From CBDFKY01 sp965248995 (GTDB taxonomy: Bacteria > Pseudomonadota > Alphaproteobacteria > Rickettsiales > UBA998): a stretch of 64,000 nt of DNA. Shown here piece after piece: positions 8,562 through 17,697 of this stretch. The position numbers were made by a program, and so were the translations under genes. Each line of letters starts with the position of its first letter. Within the stretch, counting starts at the first letter, position 1. Under the pieces are notes generated by a model that did not search any database, was not told where the DNA came from, and worked only from the letters and a program-made list of their open reading frames with translations. The DNA lies in NCBI GenBank assembly GCA_965248995.1, contig CBDFKY010000004.1:62001-126000 (forward strand). The letters are read 5' to 3'.

Positions 8562-8591
8562 TTAACAAAATGATCATATTTATGCTATAAT
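8562..8591 (+). promoter_or_regulatory. candidate sigma-70-type promoter for the ceramidase-like gene
   Basis: TTAACA (8562-8567) and a perfect TATAAT (8586-8591) are separated by 18 bases in AT-rich DNA. The expected transcription start falls at about 8598-8600, on the ATG of the next gene, implying a leaderless mRNA. This is inference from the consensus only. Confidence 0.4.
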
Positions 8592-8599
8592 GCTTATAT

Positions 8600-9301
8600 A
8601 TGGGAGAGCCGCTGCTGGTACATGCATACGAAGTGTGTGAACGTCACGGCCCGGGCATGTTCGCTGAACCGCTTAATCTTTTTACGAATGTCGGTTTTAT
8701 CGGCGTCGCGGTCACGCTTTTCTGCCATTACCGCGCTCATGCCGACCTGAAAGGCATGAAGATTTATGATATTCACGTGCTCACCTTCCTGGTCTTCTGC
8801 ATCGGGGTGAGCAGCGCCACCTTCCATATGTTTCCGAGCCCCGCTACCGAACTGATTGATATCGCCTCCATCGTACTGTTCATCAATCTGTTTTTTCTAA
8901 GCACGATGGTGCGCATCATCCGATGTAACTGGGTGCAAACGGCGGTATGCTATATGGCTTTCGCGGGCTTCACGAATATTCTGGTCACGCATTTCCCGGG
9001 GGCGCTCAACGATTCGATCGCCTACCTCTCCACCATGACGACGCTGATCATCATCGCGTTTTATCTCAACATCAAACGCCGCGCTACGGCACGCATGTTC
9101 CTGGTGGCGGCGCTGATCGGCGTGGTGTCGCTGTTTTTCCGTTCCATCGACAGGGCGGTCTGCGCCCAGATTCCGATAGGTACCCATTTCCTGTGGCATA
9201 GCTGTAACGCGCTGCTGATCTACATCCTGATGCGGCAGCTGATCCGCAATGTCAACCGCCGCGCCCGCATGCTGCGCGATGCCAACCAGTATTTCGCCTG
9301 A
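8600..9301 (+). CDS. ceramidase-like membrane protein (CREST superfamily)
   Basis: Encodes 233 residues with about seven membrane helices. Conserved positions of the alkaline ceramidase/CREST family are visible: CERHGPG...AEPLNLFTN near the N-terminus, SSATFHMFPSPATELIDIAS (SxxFH and the Asp), and GTHFLWHSCNALLIY (HxxxWH). These His/Asp residues form the Zn site in characterised ceramidases. The substrate in this bacterium is unknown; it could be an amide-linked lipid. An in-frame TAA at 8588-8590 excludes any upstream start, so ATG 8600 is the first possible start, and it has no Shine-Dalgarno sequence, consistent with leaderless translation. Confidence 0.8.
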   Translation: MGEPLLVHAYEVCERHGPGMFAEPLNLFTNVGFIGVAVTLFCHYRAHADLKGMKIYDIHVLTFLVFCIGVSSATFHMFPSPATELIDIASIVLFINLFFLSTMVRIIRCNWVQTAVCYMAFAGFTNILVTHFPGALNDSIAYLSTMTTLIIIAFYLNIKRRATARMFLVAALIGVVSLFFRSIDRAVCAQIPIGTHFLWHSCNALLIYILMRQLIRNVNRRARMLRDANQYFA

Positions 9302-9347
9302 GCGAAATGACGGGCGTCTCTTTGCGATGCCCAAATAGAAATCCCGC

Positions 9348-9376
9348 TTGAACTTGGCCGCGGACTTCGCTACACA
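9348..9376 (+). promoter_or_regulatory. candidate promoter of tRNA-Gln
   Basis: TTGAAC (9348-9353), a 17-base spacer and TACACA (9371-9376) lie 18 bases upstream of the tRNA. The -35 is close to the TTGAC consensus; the -10 is weak. Confidence 0.38.
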
Positions 9377-9394
9377 CATGACTCACCGCATTGT

Positions 9395-9468
9395 TGGGGT
9401 ATGGCCAAGCGGTAAGGCAACGGTTTTTGGTACCGTCATCCCAGGTTCGAATCCTGGTACCCCAGCCA
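9395..9468 (+). tRNA. tRNA-Gln (UUG anticodon)
   Basis: The acceptor arms TGGGGTA (9395-9401) and TACCCCA (9458-9464) pair fully, and the discriminator G and an encoded CCA (9466-9468) follow. The anticodon stem encloses the loop TTTTGGT with TTG in the anticodon position, and the T arm has GGTTCGAATCC. Identity elements (TGGGGTA acceptor, UUG) fit glutamine tRNA. No integrase or attachment repeat was seen beside it. Confidence 0.96.
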
Positions 9469-9728
9469 TCTGTATTTAAAAAGAATTTTTATGGATCCCC
9501 CTTCAAATGCCATGTGCCGGTCATCCGTCATCAGGGTTTGATACTAACCTCAAAGAAATGTTGAAAATCTCTTGGCACATGCAATCCTTATGTCTGTCAT
9601 GCAAACAAACATTTAAAAAGCGATTTTAATTATTTTAATTTGGCGATGGTTAACGAAAATATTCAGCATTTAAAGTCTTGGGTTTTTTAGTTTCTATCAT
9701 TTTTAACTTACTTCAAGGGTATTTTTTT

Positions 9729-10631
9729 ATGTTTATGCACAATAAGCAATTGATGTATACTGTTCATGTGGGCGAAACCGATCCACGCATGGCGAATCTC
9801 ATTCTTGAGCAATTCGGCGGTGCGGACGGGGAACTGGCCGCCGCGATGCGTTATTTCACCCAAGGGCTGGTGGAAGTCGATCCTGGCCGTAAAGATCTGC
9901 TTCTTGATATTGCGACAGAAGAACTAAGCCATCTGGAAGTCGTCGGCAATCTCATTTCCATGCTGAATCGCGGCAACCGGAGCGCGATTGCGGAAGGAGA
10001 AGAGACCGCGGATGTTCTCTCTACCATGACGCAGGGGAATTGCGACAGCCATGTCACCTCGCTGCTCTACGGCGCAGGCGTTCCCCTGACCAACTCCGCA
10101 GGTTTCCCATGGACGGCGACGTACGTGGATTCGCGCACTGAACCCACCGCCGATTTCCGATCCAACATCGCCGCCGAAGCCCGCGCCAAGATTATTTATG
10201 AGCGGCTCATCAATCTGACCGATGATCCGGGCGTGAAGGACGCGCTCACCTTCCTGATGACACGGGAAATCGCCCACCAGAAATCGTTCGAGAAAGCGCT
10301 CTATGCGATCAAGGAAAACTTCCCCTCAGGCAAATTGCCCGGGAATCCTGAGTTCACCGATAAATATTACAAACTTTCGCAAGGGATCGGAGAAATGCGT
10401 GGACCGTGGAATGAGGGTGAGCAATGGGAATATGTTGACAAGCATGACGATCAAATGGCCGTCGACGGGGGTGACGGAAAGGCAAGCGTCGACTTGACGG
10501 AACAGGAACGCATGACGGAAGCGAAGCTGGCCAAACGGACCGAATCAAATCCCGAAGGTGATCCTACTACCGGAGCCGATCTCGGGGCCGGACCGGGAGC
10601 GGGTGCGACGAAACCGTTATTAGCTGCTTAA
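9729..10631 (+). CDS. manganese catalase
   Basis: Disproportionates hydrogen peroxide at a dimanganese centre in the cytoplasm. The protein is 300 residues from the ATG at 9729. A GTG-type longer frame from 9678 adds hydrophobic residues unlike the family, while MHNKQLMYTVHVGETDP at the chosen start matches known N-termini. Metal-ligand helices are visible: LLLDIATEELSHLEVVGNLI (Glu and His), AEARAKIIYERLI and REIAHQKSFEKAL (Glu and His). The C-terminal 50 residues are a Gly/Asp-rich tail. A hairpin terminator and then an NRAMP Mn importer follow, so metal supply and metalloenzyme are adjacent. Confidence 0.95.
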   Translation: MFMHNKQLMYTVHVGETDPRMANLILEQFGGADGELAAAMRYFTQGLVEVDPGRKDLLLDIATEELSHLEVVGNLISMLNRGNRSAIAEGEETADVLSTMTQGNCDSHVTSLLYGAGVPLTNSAGFPWTATYVDSRTEPTADFRSNIAAEARAKIIYERLINLTDDPGVKDALTFLMTREIAHQKSFEKALYAIKENFPSGKLPGNPEFTDKYYKLSQGIGEMRGPWNEGEQWEYVDKHDDQMAVDGGDGKASVDLTEQERMTEAKLAKRTESNPEGDPTTGADLGAGPGAGATKPLLAA

Positions 10632-10633
10632 AG

Positions 10634-10675
10634 AATAGCCGGGGCTTTTTATCAAGGCCTCGGCTATTGCTCTTT
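10634..10675 (+). terminator. hairpin between the manganese catalase and mntH
   Basis: AATAGCCGGGGC (10634-10645) pairs with GGCCTCGGCTATT (10656-10668), giving an 11-13 bp stem with a small loop, followed by TTTT at 10672-10675. It starts three bases after the catalase stop, so it can terminate or attenuate read-through into mntH. Confidence 0.75.
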
Positions 10676-10708
10676 TACCATGCATTCATTTCCTTAAGGA
10701 TAGCCTTT

Positions 10709-12052
10709 ATGAATATTCCGGCCGCGGCGGCTACAGTCTGGGGATATTTCCCCAAAGCTTCTTCGGAGCTTTCCTCTCCCGGCGAAGTGGGAGACACGTC
10801 ACCCATCCCTTTGTCGGCGTCATGGATGACACGCTTTCGCCGCTATGCGGGCATAGGGTTTCTTATTTCCGTCGGCTATATGGATCCGGGAAACTGGGCG
10901 ACTGATATCGAAGGCGGCTCACGCTTTGCCTATCAGCTTTTATGCGTGATCCTACTGTCGAGCCTGGTGGCGATGGTGCTGCAGACGCTTTGCGTGCGCC
11001 TTGGGGTGGTGACGGGTAAGGATATCGCCCGTCATTGCCGCGAGCAGTTTTCTCCCGGCCTGAATCGGGGCTTGTGGGCATTGGCGCAGATTGCCATCAT
11101 TGCGTGTGACTTTGCCGAGGTGCTGGGCACGGCCTTGGCGTTGCAGTTGCTCTTGGGATTGCCCCTGAAATGGGGCATTCTGCTGACGGCGTGCGATACG
11201 GTGATATTACTTGTATTGCAGGCGAACGGTTATATGCGCATCGAGCGGTTCGTCATGCTGCTGGTGCTTATCATCAGCGGGGCCTTGTTCATCGAGGTCT
11301 TCATGAGCCGGCCTGACTGGCTCGCTGTCATGCACGGATTCGTCCCGAGTACGGACATCCTCCAGCATCACGAAAGCTGGCTGATCGCGATCGGTATCCT
11401 GGGGGCGACGGTCATGCCGCATAACCTTTACCTGCATTCTTCACTGGTCAGTACACGCAAACTCCTGCCGGGCGATGCATCAAAGAGGGACGCCATTCGC
11501 CTGTTGACCGTCGATACGTTGGTTACATTAACGCTGGCTTTCTTTGTGAATGCTTCCATTCTCATCATTGCCGCCAGCGTCTTCCACTTTACCGGCCACC
11601 GGAATGTCACCACCATTAACGAAGCCTATAACCTTCTGACACCCTTATTGGGCTTATCCGCCGCCAGCCTCCTGTTCGGCGTCGCGCTGCTCGCTTCCGG
11701 CCAGAGTTCCACTCTGACGGGAACCATGGCGGGACAGATCATTTTACAGGGCTTTTTGAACCTCCGCATTTCACGCTGGCAACAGCGGTTCCTGACGCGC
11801 CTGAGCGCCGTTGTACCGGCATGGGTCGCCATCATGTGGTTCGGTGAGGGAATTCTGGGTAAATTGCTGGTGATGAGTCAGGTGGTTCTCAGCATGCAAC
11901 TGCCGTTCGCGATGATCCCTCTCATCATGTTCACCGGCAATACAGCCATCATGGGTTCCTATCGTATGTCGCCCGCCTTTAAGATCGGTTGCTGGGCGAT
12001 AAGCGGCGTTATCGTCGCCGCCAATATATATCTGCTTGCCTCAATGTTTTAA
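10709..12052 (+). CDS. mntH: NRAMP-family divalent metal (Mn2+) transporter
   Basis: Encodes 447 residues from ATG 10709, which has an AAGGA Shine-Dalgarno; the longer frame from 10667 overlaps the terminator. Eleven or so membrane helices are predicted. The TM1 metal-binding motif MDPGNWATD and the TM6 motif MPHNLYLHSS are both intact, defining a proton-coupled Mn/Fe importer in the inner membrane. It follows the Mn catalase by 77 bases and a hairpin, suggesting joint use in peroxide defence: imported Mn loads the catalase. No MntR/Fur box was identified with confidence. Confidence 0.93.
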   Translation: MNIPAAAATVWGYFPKASSELSSPGEVGDTSPIPLSASWMTRFRRYAGIGFLISVGYMDPGNWATDIEGGSRFAYQLLCVILLSSLVAMVLQTLCVRLGVVTGKDIARHCREQFSPGLNRGLWALAQIAIIACDFAEVLGTALALQLLLGLPLKWGILLTACDTVILLVLQANGYMRIERFVMLLVLIISGALFIEVFMSRPDWLAVMHGFVPSTDILQHHESWLIAIGILGATVMPHNLYLHSSLVSTRKLLPGDASKRDAIRLLTVDTLVTLTLAFFVNASILIIAASVFHFTGHRNVTTINEAYNLLTPLLGLSAASLLFGVALLASGQSSTLTGTMAGQIILQGFLNLRISRWQQRFLTRLSAVVPAWVAIMWFGEGILGKLLVMSQVVLSMQLPFAMIPLIMFTGNTAIMGSYRMSPAFKIGCWAISGVIVAANIYLLASMF

Positions 12053-12095
12053 TTGGGTGGCATGAAGTCTATAAAGCCAGTCCTGTAAATAGCAA

Positions 12096-12132
12096 ATGGA
12101 AAAGGGACAGCGTGATTCTGTCCCTTTTCCAT
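12096..12132. terminator. bidirectional hairpin terminator between mntH and glgX
   Basis: A perfect 15-bp stem, ATGGAAAAGGGACAG (12096-12110) with its complement at 12118-12132, and a 7-base loop. It lies between convergent genes and has A/T runs on both arms, so it can act in both directions. Confidence 0.85.
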
Positions 12133-12155
12133 ATTACAAATTTACGTAAATGATA

Positions 12156-14237
12156 CTAAACGGTTTTTTCCTGCAACAGCACGAGGGAGCGCCCCTGCAA
12201 GGGATAGACTTTCCCCGCCTCAAACGTTTCCGCTTCCTTTTCGCTCACCTGATCCGTATCGAACAGGCATTCCCATATCGCGCCGTAATCAGCGCCCGGC
12301 AAGGTGAAATCGACATGGTCATGCCAGGCATTGAACAGTAAGATAAACGGACCGTCCTTGGCTTTTTCATCGGTGAAATGGAGACCCAGCGTTTTCGCAT
12401 TGCCATCGTTCCACTCCTCCTCCTTCATGATGCTGCCGCTGGCTGACAACCAGTTCACGTGCGGTATCATCTCCCCTTCATGCGTACGTCCCGAATAAAA
12501 ATGCGAGCGTCCGAGCGCGGGGTGTTCGCGGCGCAGCCGTATGATGCGTCTGATAAACTCCAGCAGCGCCTGCTGTGGTTCGGAAAGCTGCCAGTTGATC
12601 CAGGTGATTTCGCTGTCCTGACAATAGGCATTGTTGTTGCCCTGCTGGCTGTGGCCTATTTCATCACCTGCCAGCAACATCGGAACGCCTTGCGAGAACA
12701 GCAGGGTGGCGAGCATATTGCGCAGCTGTTTGAAGCGGAGCGTATTGACCTCGGCATTGTCGGTCGGTCCTTCCTCGCCGCAGTTCCAGCTTTTATTGTC
12801 GTCGTGCCCGCTTTGCTCCTGGTTCGCTTCGTTATGCGGCGCGTTGTACGAGACCAGATCCATCGCGTTGAAACCGTCATGTGCGGTGAGGAAATTCACG
12901 CTCGCCCAGGGTTTCCTTCCGCGGTTGTCGAAAATGTCGGCGGAGCCGGCGAGTCGTGCCGAAAATTCGGGCAATATCCCGTCCTCCCCTTTCCAGAATT
13001 GGCGCACCGTATCGCGGTATTTGCCGTTCCATTCCGACCAACCGGGAGGGAACCCGCCTACTTGGTACCCGTAACTGCCGATGTCCCACGGCTCCGCGAT
13101 CATCTTCACGTTGCTGAGGACGGGATCCTGCCGCACAGCGCGGAAGAACCCGCTGTTCTGCCTGAAGTCATGGTTTTCCTCACGTCCGAGTGCAGGTGCC
13201 AGATCGAAACGAAAGCCGTCCACACGCATTTCAGTCGCCCAGTAACGCAGCGAATCCATGACGAGTTGCAGCACACGGGGGTGCGATAAATCGAACGTAT
13301 TGCCGCAGCCCGTGGTATCGTAATATTGCTGTTTGTCCTCTTCGACCAGACGATAATACGATGCGTTGTCGATGCCGCGGAACGAGAAAGTCGGACCCAT
13401 ATGGTTGCCTTCGGCGGTGTGGTTGTAGACCACGTCGAGGATCACTTCGATGCCCGCTTCATGTAACGCATCGACCGTATCCAAGAATTCCTGGAGCTGC
13501 CCGGTCGCCAGATAGCGGGGATCTGGAGCGAAAAATCCGATCGAATTGTATCCCCAGTAATTACTCAAGCCCTTTTCAATTAAAAAGCGATCGTTCAGAA
13601 ACGTATGGACGGGTAACAGCTCTATCGCCGTGACGCCGAGCTTTACGAGATAGTCAATCACCGACGGTTCCGCCAGCGCAGCCATGGTACCGCGGATTTT
13701 CTCGGGCACATCGGGATTTAACTGGGTGAATCCTTTGATATGGGCTTCGTAAATGATGCTTTCGGCAAAACTGGTGCGGGGTTTTTCCACGTCGCTCGCC
13801 GGAAAATCACCCACTACCTGGCATTTCGCCATGAACGGAGCGCTGTCGCGCTCGTCAAAGCTCATATCCTTTTGCTCACTGCCGACCTGATACGCATGAA
13901 GTGCATCGTCCCAGATGAAATCCCCGACAATTGATCGCGCATAAGGATCGAGCAATAGTTTATTCGAATTGAAACGATGGCCGTTTTTCGGATCATACGG
14001 GCCGTGAGCGCGGTACCCGTAAAGCTGCCCCGGCTTGATTCCCTCTACGTAGCCATGAAAAACCTCATCCGTGTATTCCGGCAGTTCAATGCGCTCTATC
14101 TCCTGCTTTCCCTGCTCATCGAACAGGCAGAGTTCCATTTTGGTGGCGTTGGCCGAGAAGATGGCGAAATTCACGCCGTTGCCGTCATAGGTCGCACCGA
14201 GCGGGTTGGATTCGCCGGCTTTTATTTTTCTGGTCAT
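12156..14237 (-). CDS. glgX: glycogen debranching enzyme (isoamylase type)
   Basis: Hydrolyses alpha-1,6 branches of glycogen limit dextrins. From ATG 14237 the protein is 693 residues, with an AAAGGA Shine-Dalgarno upstream; the frame reaches 14321, but those extra residues are unlike GlgX. The CBM48 domain (NPLGATYDGNGVNFAIFSANA) is followed by a GH13 barrel with the family regions DVVYNHT, RVDGFRFDLAPALGR (nucleophile Asp), MIAEPWDIG (acid Glu) and FLTAHDGF (Asp). The gene is alone, converging on mntH. No glgP/glgA/glgB is visible within the window, although otsB at the right edge is also a storage/osmolyte gene. Confidence 0.95.
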   Translation of the reverse strand: MTRKIKAGESNPLGATYDGNGVNFAIFSANATKMELCLFDEQGKQEIERIELPEYTDEVFHGYVEGIKPGQLYGYRAHGPYDPKNGHRFNSNKLLLDPYARSIVGDFIWDDALHAYQVGSEQKDMSFDERDSAPFMAKCQVVGDFPASDVEKPRTSFAESIIYEAHIKGFTQLNPDVPEKIRGTMAALAEPSVIDYLVKLGVTAIELLPVHTFLNDRFLIEKGLSNYWGYNSIGFFAPDPRYLATGQLQEFLDTVDALHEAGIEVILDVVYNHTAEGNHMGPTFSFRGIDNASYYRLVEEDKQQYYDTTGCGNTFDLSHPRVLQLVMDSLRYWATEMRVDGFRFDLAPALGREENHDFRQNSGFFRAVRQDPVLSNVKMIAEPWDIGSYGYQVGGFPPGWSEWNGKYRDTVRQFWKGEDGILPEFSARLAGSADIFDNRGRKPWASVNFLTAHDGFNAMDLVSYNAPHNEANQEQSGHDDNKSWNCGEEGPTDNAEVNTLRFKQLRNMLATLLFSQGVPMLLAGDEIGHSQQGNNNAYCQDSEITWINWQLSEPQQALLEFIRRIIRLRREHPALGRSHFYSGRTHEGEMIPHVNWLSASGSIMKEEEWNDGNAKTLGLHFTDEKAKDGPFILLFNAWHDHVDFTLPGADYGAIWECLFDTDQVSEKEAETFEAGKVYPLQGRSLVLLQEKTV

Positions 14238-14462
14238 ACCTTTCCTTTTACTATTCTGTAGAGTTACTGATGCGCGGTTGCGCCACTTTGTCGGGAACGT
14301 CCGTTGGACATGTCTGACCACTTAACTCAAGACAGGAAAATAAGCGAGGAAACAGCGTGTATCGTAACCGGATTTTCTCTTGGCTATACCTTTAAGAGGT
14401 AAAAGCGATCAAAAGAAGCTGTATTCCGTTCACCACACGAGATGTCACACAAGCATAAAAAA

Positions 14463-15552
14463 CTAGATTGTCGTAACGGGCTTTGAGGAAATCTCCGAGG
14501 AAATGGCACCTGCCAGCAGATCGGAAAGTTTTTCAAAGTTGATGGGTTTGACGAGATGATGATCGAATCCGGCTTCCTGGGCGAGCTGTCTGTCCCGTTC
14601 CTGTCCCCAGCCGGTCTGTGCGGCGATCATCAGCGTGTCCTTGAAACGGGGATTCTGGCGCAGAGCCCGGCAAAGGTCATACCTGTTCATCCCAGGCAGG
14701 CCGATATCGAGCAGAATGGCGTTCGGATGAAAGGTCCGGGCGGTCGCCAGCGCTTCGTCCCCATCATGCGCCAGGCTCGGTTCATAGCCGAGCATTTCCA
14801 GCATCCAGCCGATGGTTTTGGCGGAAGGTACGTTGTCATCCACCACAAGCACCCGCAGGGCGCCGGCTGTTTTCGCTTCAGCGTTTTCCGGTTCCGCATC
14901 GTTTCCAACCATTTCTTCTATCGCTTCTGCCAGAGGAAAGCGCACCGTGAACATGCTGCCCTGACCCATCCCGTCGCTCTTCGCCTCTATTTCCGCGCCG
15001 TGCATTTCAAGCAGTTGCTTCACCAGGGCGAGCCCGATGCCGAGTCCCCCTTGCGAGCGTTCCAGATTGCGGTCCACCTGCGTGAAGAGGTCGAACACCC
15101 TTGGCAGCATGTCGGCGGGGATGCCAAGCCCCGTATCGGACACGGACAACACCGCATGGCTGCCCTCGCTATGGGCGGATACCGTAACATGCCCGCCTTC
15201 CGGCGTGTATTTCGCGGCATTGTTCAGCAGATTGCTGACGATCTGCGCGACACGTGTCAGATCCGCATCCAGCCAGAGCGGTGTTTCCGGTATATCGAGC
15301 TGAAGCGTATGGTGGTTTTCCTCGATCAGCGGGCGGCTGGCCTCGAGAGCCGCCGTCACCGCGCTTTGCAACGTGATGCGTTCCTTGCGCAGGTCGATCT
15401 TTCCCTGGATGACGCGGGAGACGTCTAGCAGATCGTCGATCAGGCGCACCAGGTGGGTAAGCTGGCGATCCATCATGCTGCGCACTTCCTCCGCCCTATT
15501 TCCGCTGGGAAGGCGCGCAGGATATGCAGGCCGTTACGAATGGGGGCGAGTG
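14463..15552 (-). pseudogene. 5'-truncated, frameshifted hybrid histidine kinase/response regulator
   Basis: The open frame 14463-15485 carries the end of the HisKA region (MMDRQLTHLVRLIDDLLDVSR), a HATPase domain (NLLNNAAKYTPEGG, DTGLGIP, GGLGIGLAL) and a C-terminal receiver (VVDDN, LLDIGLPG, KPIN). A second frame just upstream reads SLAPIRNGLHILRAFP, continuing the family but shifted. Aligned by eye with the intact paralogue at 38861-40453, homology starts right after its HELRNP H-box, so the phosphorylatable His and all N-terminal sensor parts are missing. It sits directly after kaiB, where kaiBC loci often have a kinase. It is probably non-functional as a kinase; the receiver could still be translated. 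Confidence 0.8.
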
Positions 15553-15596
15553 ACCGACATGTAGTTTTTTATGTTCCATGCATATGCTTCTTTTAT

Positions 15597-15935
15597 TTAA
15601 CGGAGGGCGGCGGGGCGCAGTTGCAACCCTACCAGCGTACGTTCGGTGTTGGATAAATCGCCCACGATCTTGCATAACGGTTCGGGCAGTTTCCGTATCA
15701 AGGTGGGAATGGCTACGATCTGGTCACCAGCGGCAAGCTGGGGATTCTGGATCAGGTCGATGACTTCTATGCTGTAGCACCCTTGCAGATGCTCCTCGCA
15801 TATCCGCTTCAGGTTTTTAAAGGCGGCGACGGATTTGGGCGTTTGTCCGGCGATATAAAGCCGCAGTTCCCACCTTTCTTCGTGAGGCGAGAGGGAAGGC
15901 GGTTGATCCGGTTTTTGCTCCATGTCAGGATTCAT
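15597..15935 (-). CDS. kaiB: KaiB-domain protein
   Basis: Encodes 112 residues with an unstructured N-terminus and a thioredoxin-like KaiB domain: WELRLYIAGQTPKSVAAFKN, ICEEHLQGCYSIEVIDLIQNP and DQIVAIPTLIRKLPEPLCKIVGDLSN. In cyanobacteria KaiB binds KaiC and can switch fold. Proteobacterial homologues outside photosynthetic groups are usually tied to stress resistance rather than a proven clock. Its ATG (15933-15935) overlaps the TGA of kaiC (15932-15934), so it was translationally coupled. It is the only open gene of this locus, which raises the question of whether it has a role without KaiC or is simply not yet mutated. Confidence 0.92.
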   Translation of the reverse strand: MNPDMEQKPDQPPSLSPHEERWELRLYIAGQTPKSVAAFKNLKRICEEHLQGCYSIEVIDLIQNPQLAAGDQIVAIPTLIRKLPEPLCKIVGDLSNTERTLVGLQLRPAALR

Positions 15936-17697
15936 GAGCGTTTACCCTGCGTTTTGAGCGAGGCGGTTTGAGCCTCCCCCGTGCTGCGGACATCCGCCTT
16001 GCGACTCTGTGCCATTCGCTCGCGGTCGGCATGCTTGACTTCCGTGCGCCGTTGATCGAACCCGATGACGCGCTGCGTCTCATGTTCCTCCGCTTCGAAT
16101 TCCTTACGCATGGCGGTGATGCGTGCTTCCAGCGCTTCCCGCCGATGGGAAAGTTCGCGCTCCTTGGCGTCCATTTCCTGCTGATGCGCCAGCAACACCG
16201 CCTTTTCCCGCGCTTCCTGCGTCTGGCGCATCGAGCCGGTCAGTACGCCCTCTGGTCCCAGGTAAACGTCGAGCAGTTCGATGCCCCGGTCGGTAAGTAG
16301 GAATTCCCGCAGCTGGTTCGAATGCGCCATGCCGCGAGACTTCAGAATATAAATGGCACGGTTACGTTCTCCGCCCCAGTTCAATATCGCGCAGCAGGAT
16401 CCATGTATCCACCAGCGAGGAGATATCCACATCGGTTTTTTCCAGATTCCTGTCGCCGGGATTGAGGTTTGTCAAAAATGCGGTGATATTGCGCTGTTTT
16501 AAAAGATCGATCAGCCGCGTCAGCATGGCCGTCGCGTCCTGATGGCTCCCGGCATGAAGCAAACTGCCGATGGGGTCGATCACAACCACCTGCGGTTCGA
16601 TCTGGCGCAGCAGTTTATGAAACGATGCCAGATGCATCTCCAGCCCGAACATGGTGGAGCGGATGGCGTGGAAATGCAGCAATCCCTTTTTTACCCAACC
16701 GCCGAGGTCTATCCCGATCGAGGACATGTTGCGGATCACCTGGCTCGGGGATTCCTCAAGTGCGAAATACAGGCACTTTTCCCCCCGCTGGCACGCCGCC
16801 TGTGCGAAATGCGCGGCCATGCTGCTTTTTCCACTTCCCGCCGTGCCGGAAACCAGCACACTGCTGCCGCGGAAGTACCCATGTCCGCCCAGCATGGTAT
16901 CGAGGCGGGCGACGCCCGATGAGACGCGCTCGTTTGAGACTTCATGATGCAATCCGGCGGAAGTGATGGGCAGGACGCTGATGCCGTCCTCATCGATCAA
17001 GAATGGGTATTCGTTGGTGCCGTGTACGGTGCCGCGATATTTGACGATGCGCAGCCGCCGGGTCGATACCTGGTCAATGACGCGATGATCGAGCAGGATC
17101 ACGCAATCGGAAACATATTCTTCCAGTCCCTACCGGGTGAGCGTCCCGTCACCGCGTTCGCCCGTAATAATCGCCGTGACGCCCTTATCTTTCAGCCAGC
17201 GGAACAGGCGCCGCAGTTCCGAGCGCAGGATTGTCTGGTTCGCCAGCCCGCTGAACAAGGTCTCGATCGTATCCAGCACAACGCGTTTCGCGCCGATGGA
17301 ATCGATGGCATAGCCCAGTCGGACGAACAGGCCTTCCAGATCATACTCTCCGGTTTCCTTGATCTCGCTCGGTTCCACGCGGATAAAATCGATGGCCATT
17401 TGTTTCTGGCGGATCAATTCCTCCAGGTCGAATCCGAGCGAAGCCACGTTCTGCGTCAATTCTTCCGGTGTTTCTTCGAAGGCGATGAACACGCCGGGCT
17501 CGTTAAACGCGATGGCGCCACGCACCAGAAATTCTATCGCCAGCAACGTCTTGCCGCAGCCGGCGCTGCCGCATACCAGCGTCGGTCTGCCCTTGGGAAA
17601 GCCGCCGCCCGTAATCTCATCCAGCCCGTCGATTCCGGTGGAGGTTTTCGATAACGTTGTGAGGATAGGGGCGTTTGCGCGTCCAAGAAGATTTCAT
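15932..17697 (-). pseudogene. kaiC: kaiC-like double-ATPase gene with three lesions
   Basis: Reading from ATG 17697 (Shine-Dalgarno AAGGAG), the first 26 codons run out of frame. The family sequence KTSTGIDGLDEITGGG and the first Walker A (GSAGCGKT) appear one frame over. An in-frame TAG at 17130-17132 then interrupts the linker after GDGTLTR, with GLEEYVSDC continuing beyond it. The second domain has Walker A SGTAGSGKSS and VVVIDPIG. A run of four C on the + strand (16374-16377) shifts the frame after LLRDIEL; dropping one base restores GGERNRAIYILKSRGMAHSN and the C-terminal coiled coil ending at 15932. Intact KaiC-like proteins are autophosphorylating RecA-fold ATPases. Three independent lesions make a functional product unlikely. 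Confidence 0.9.

Noticed and set aside
9395..9468. tRNA-Gln as an integration site of a genomic island
   Set aside because: No integrase gene and no repeated tRNA 3' end were found downstream; the following genes look like ordinary chromosome.
14238..14462. EcfG-type general-stress promoter (GGAAC-N16/17-CGTT) upstream of glgX and other stress genes
   Set aside because: GGAAC-like strings occur in several intergenic regions, but none has a properly spaced second element; not enough to call.
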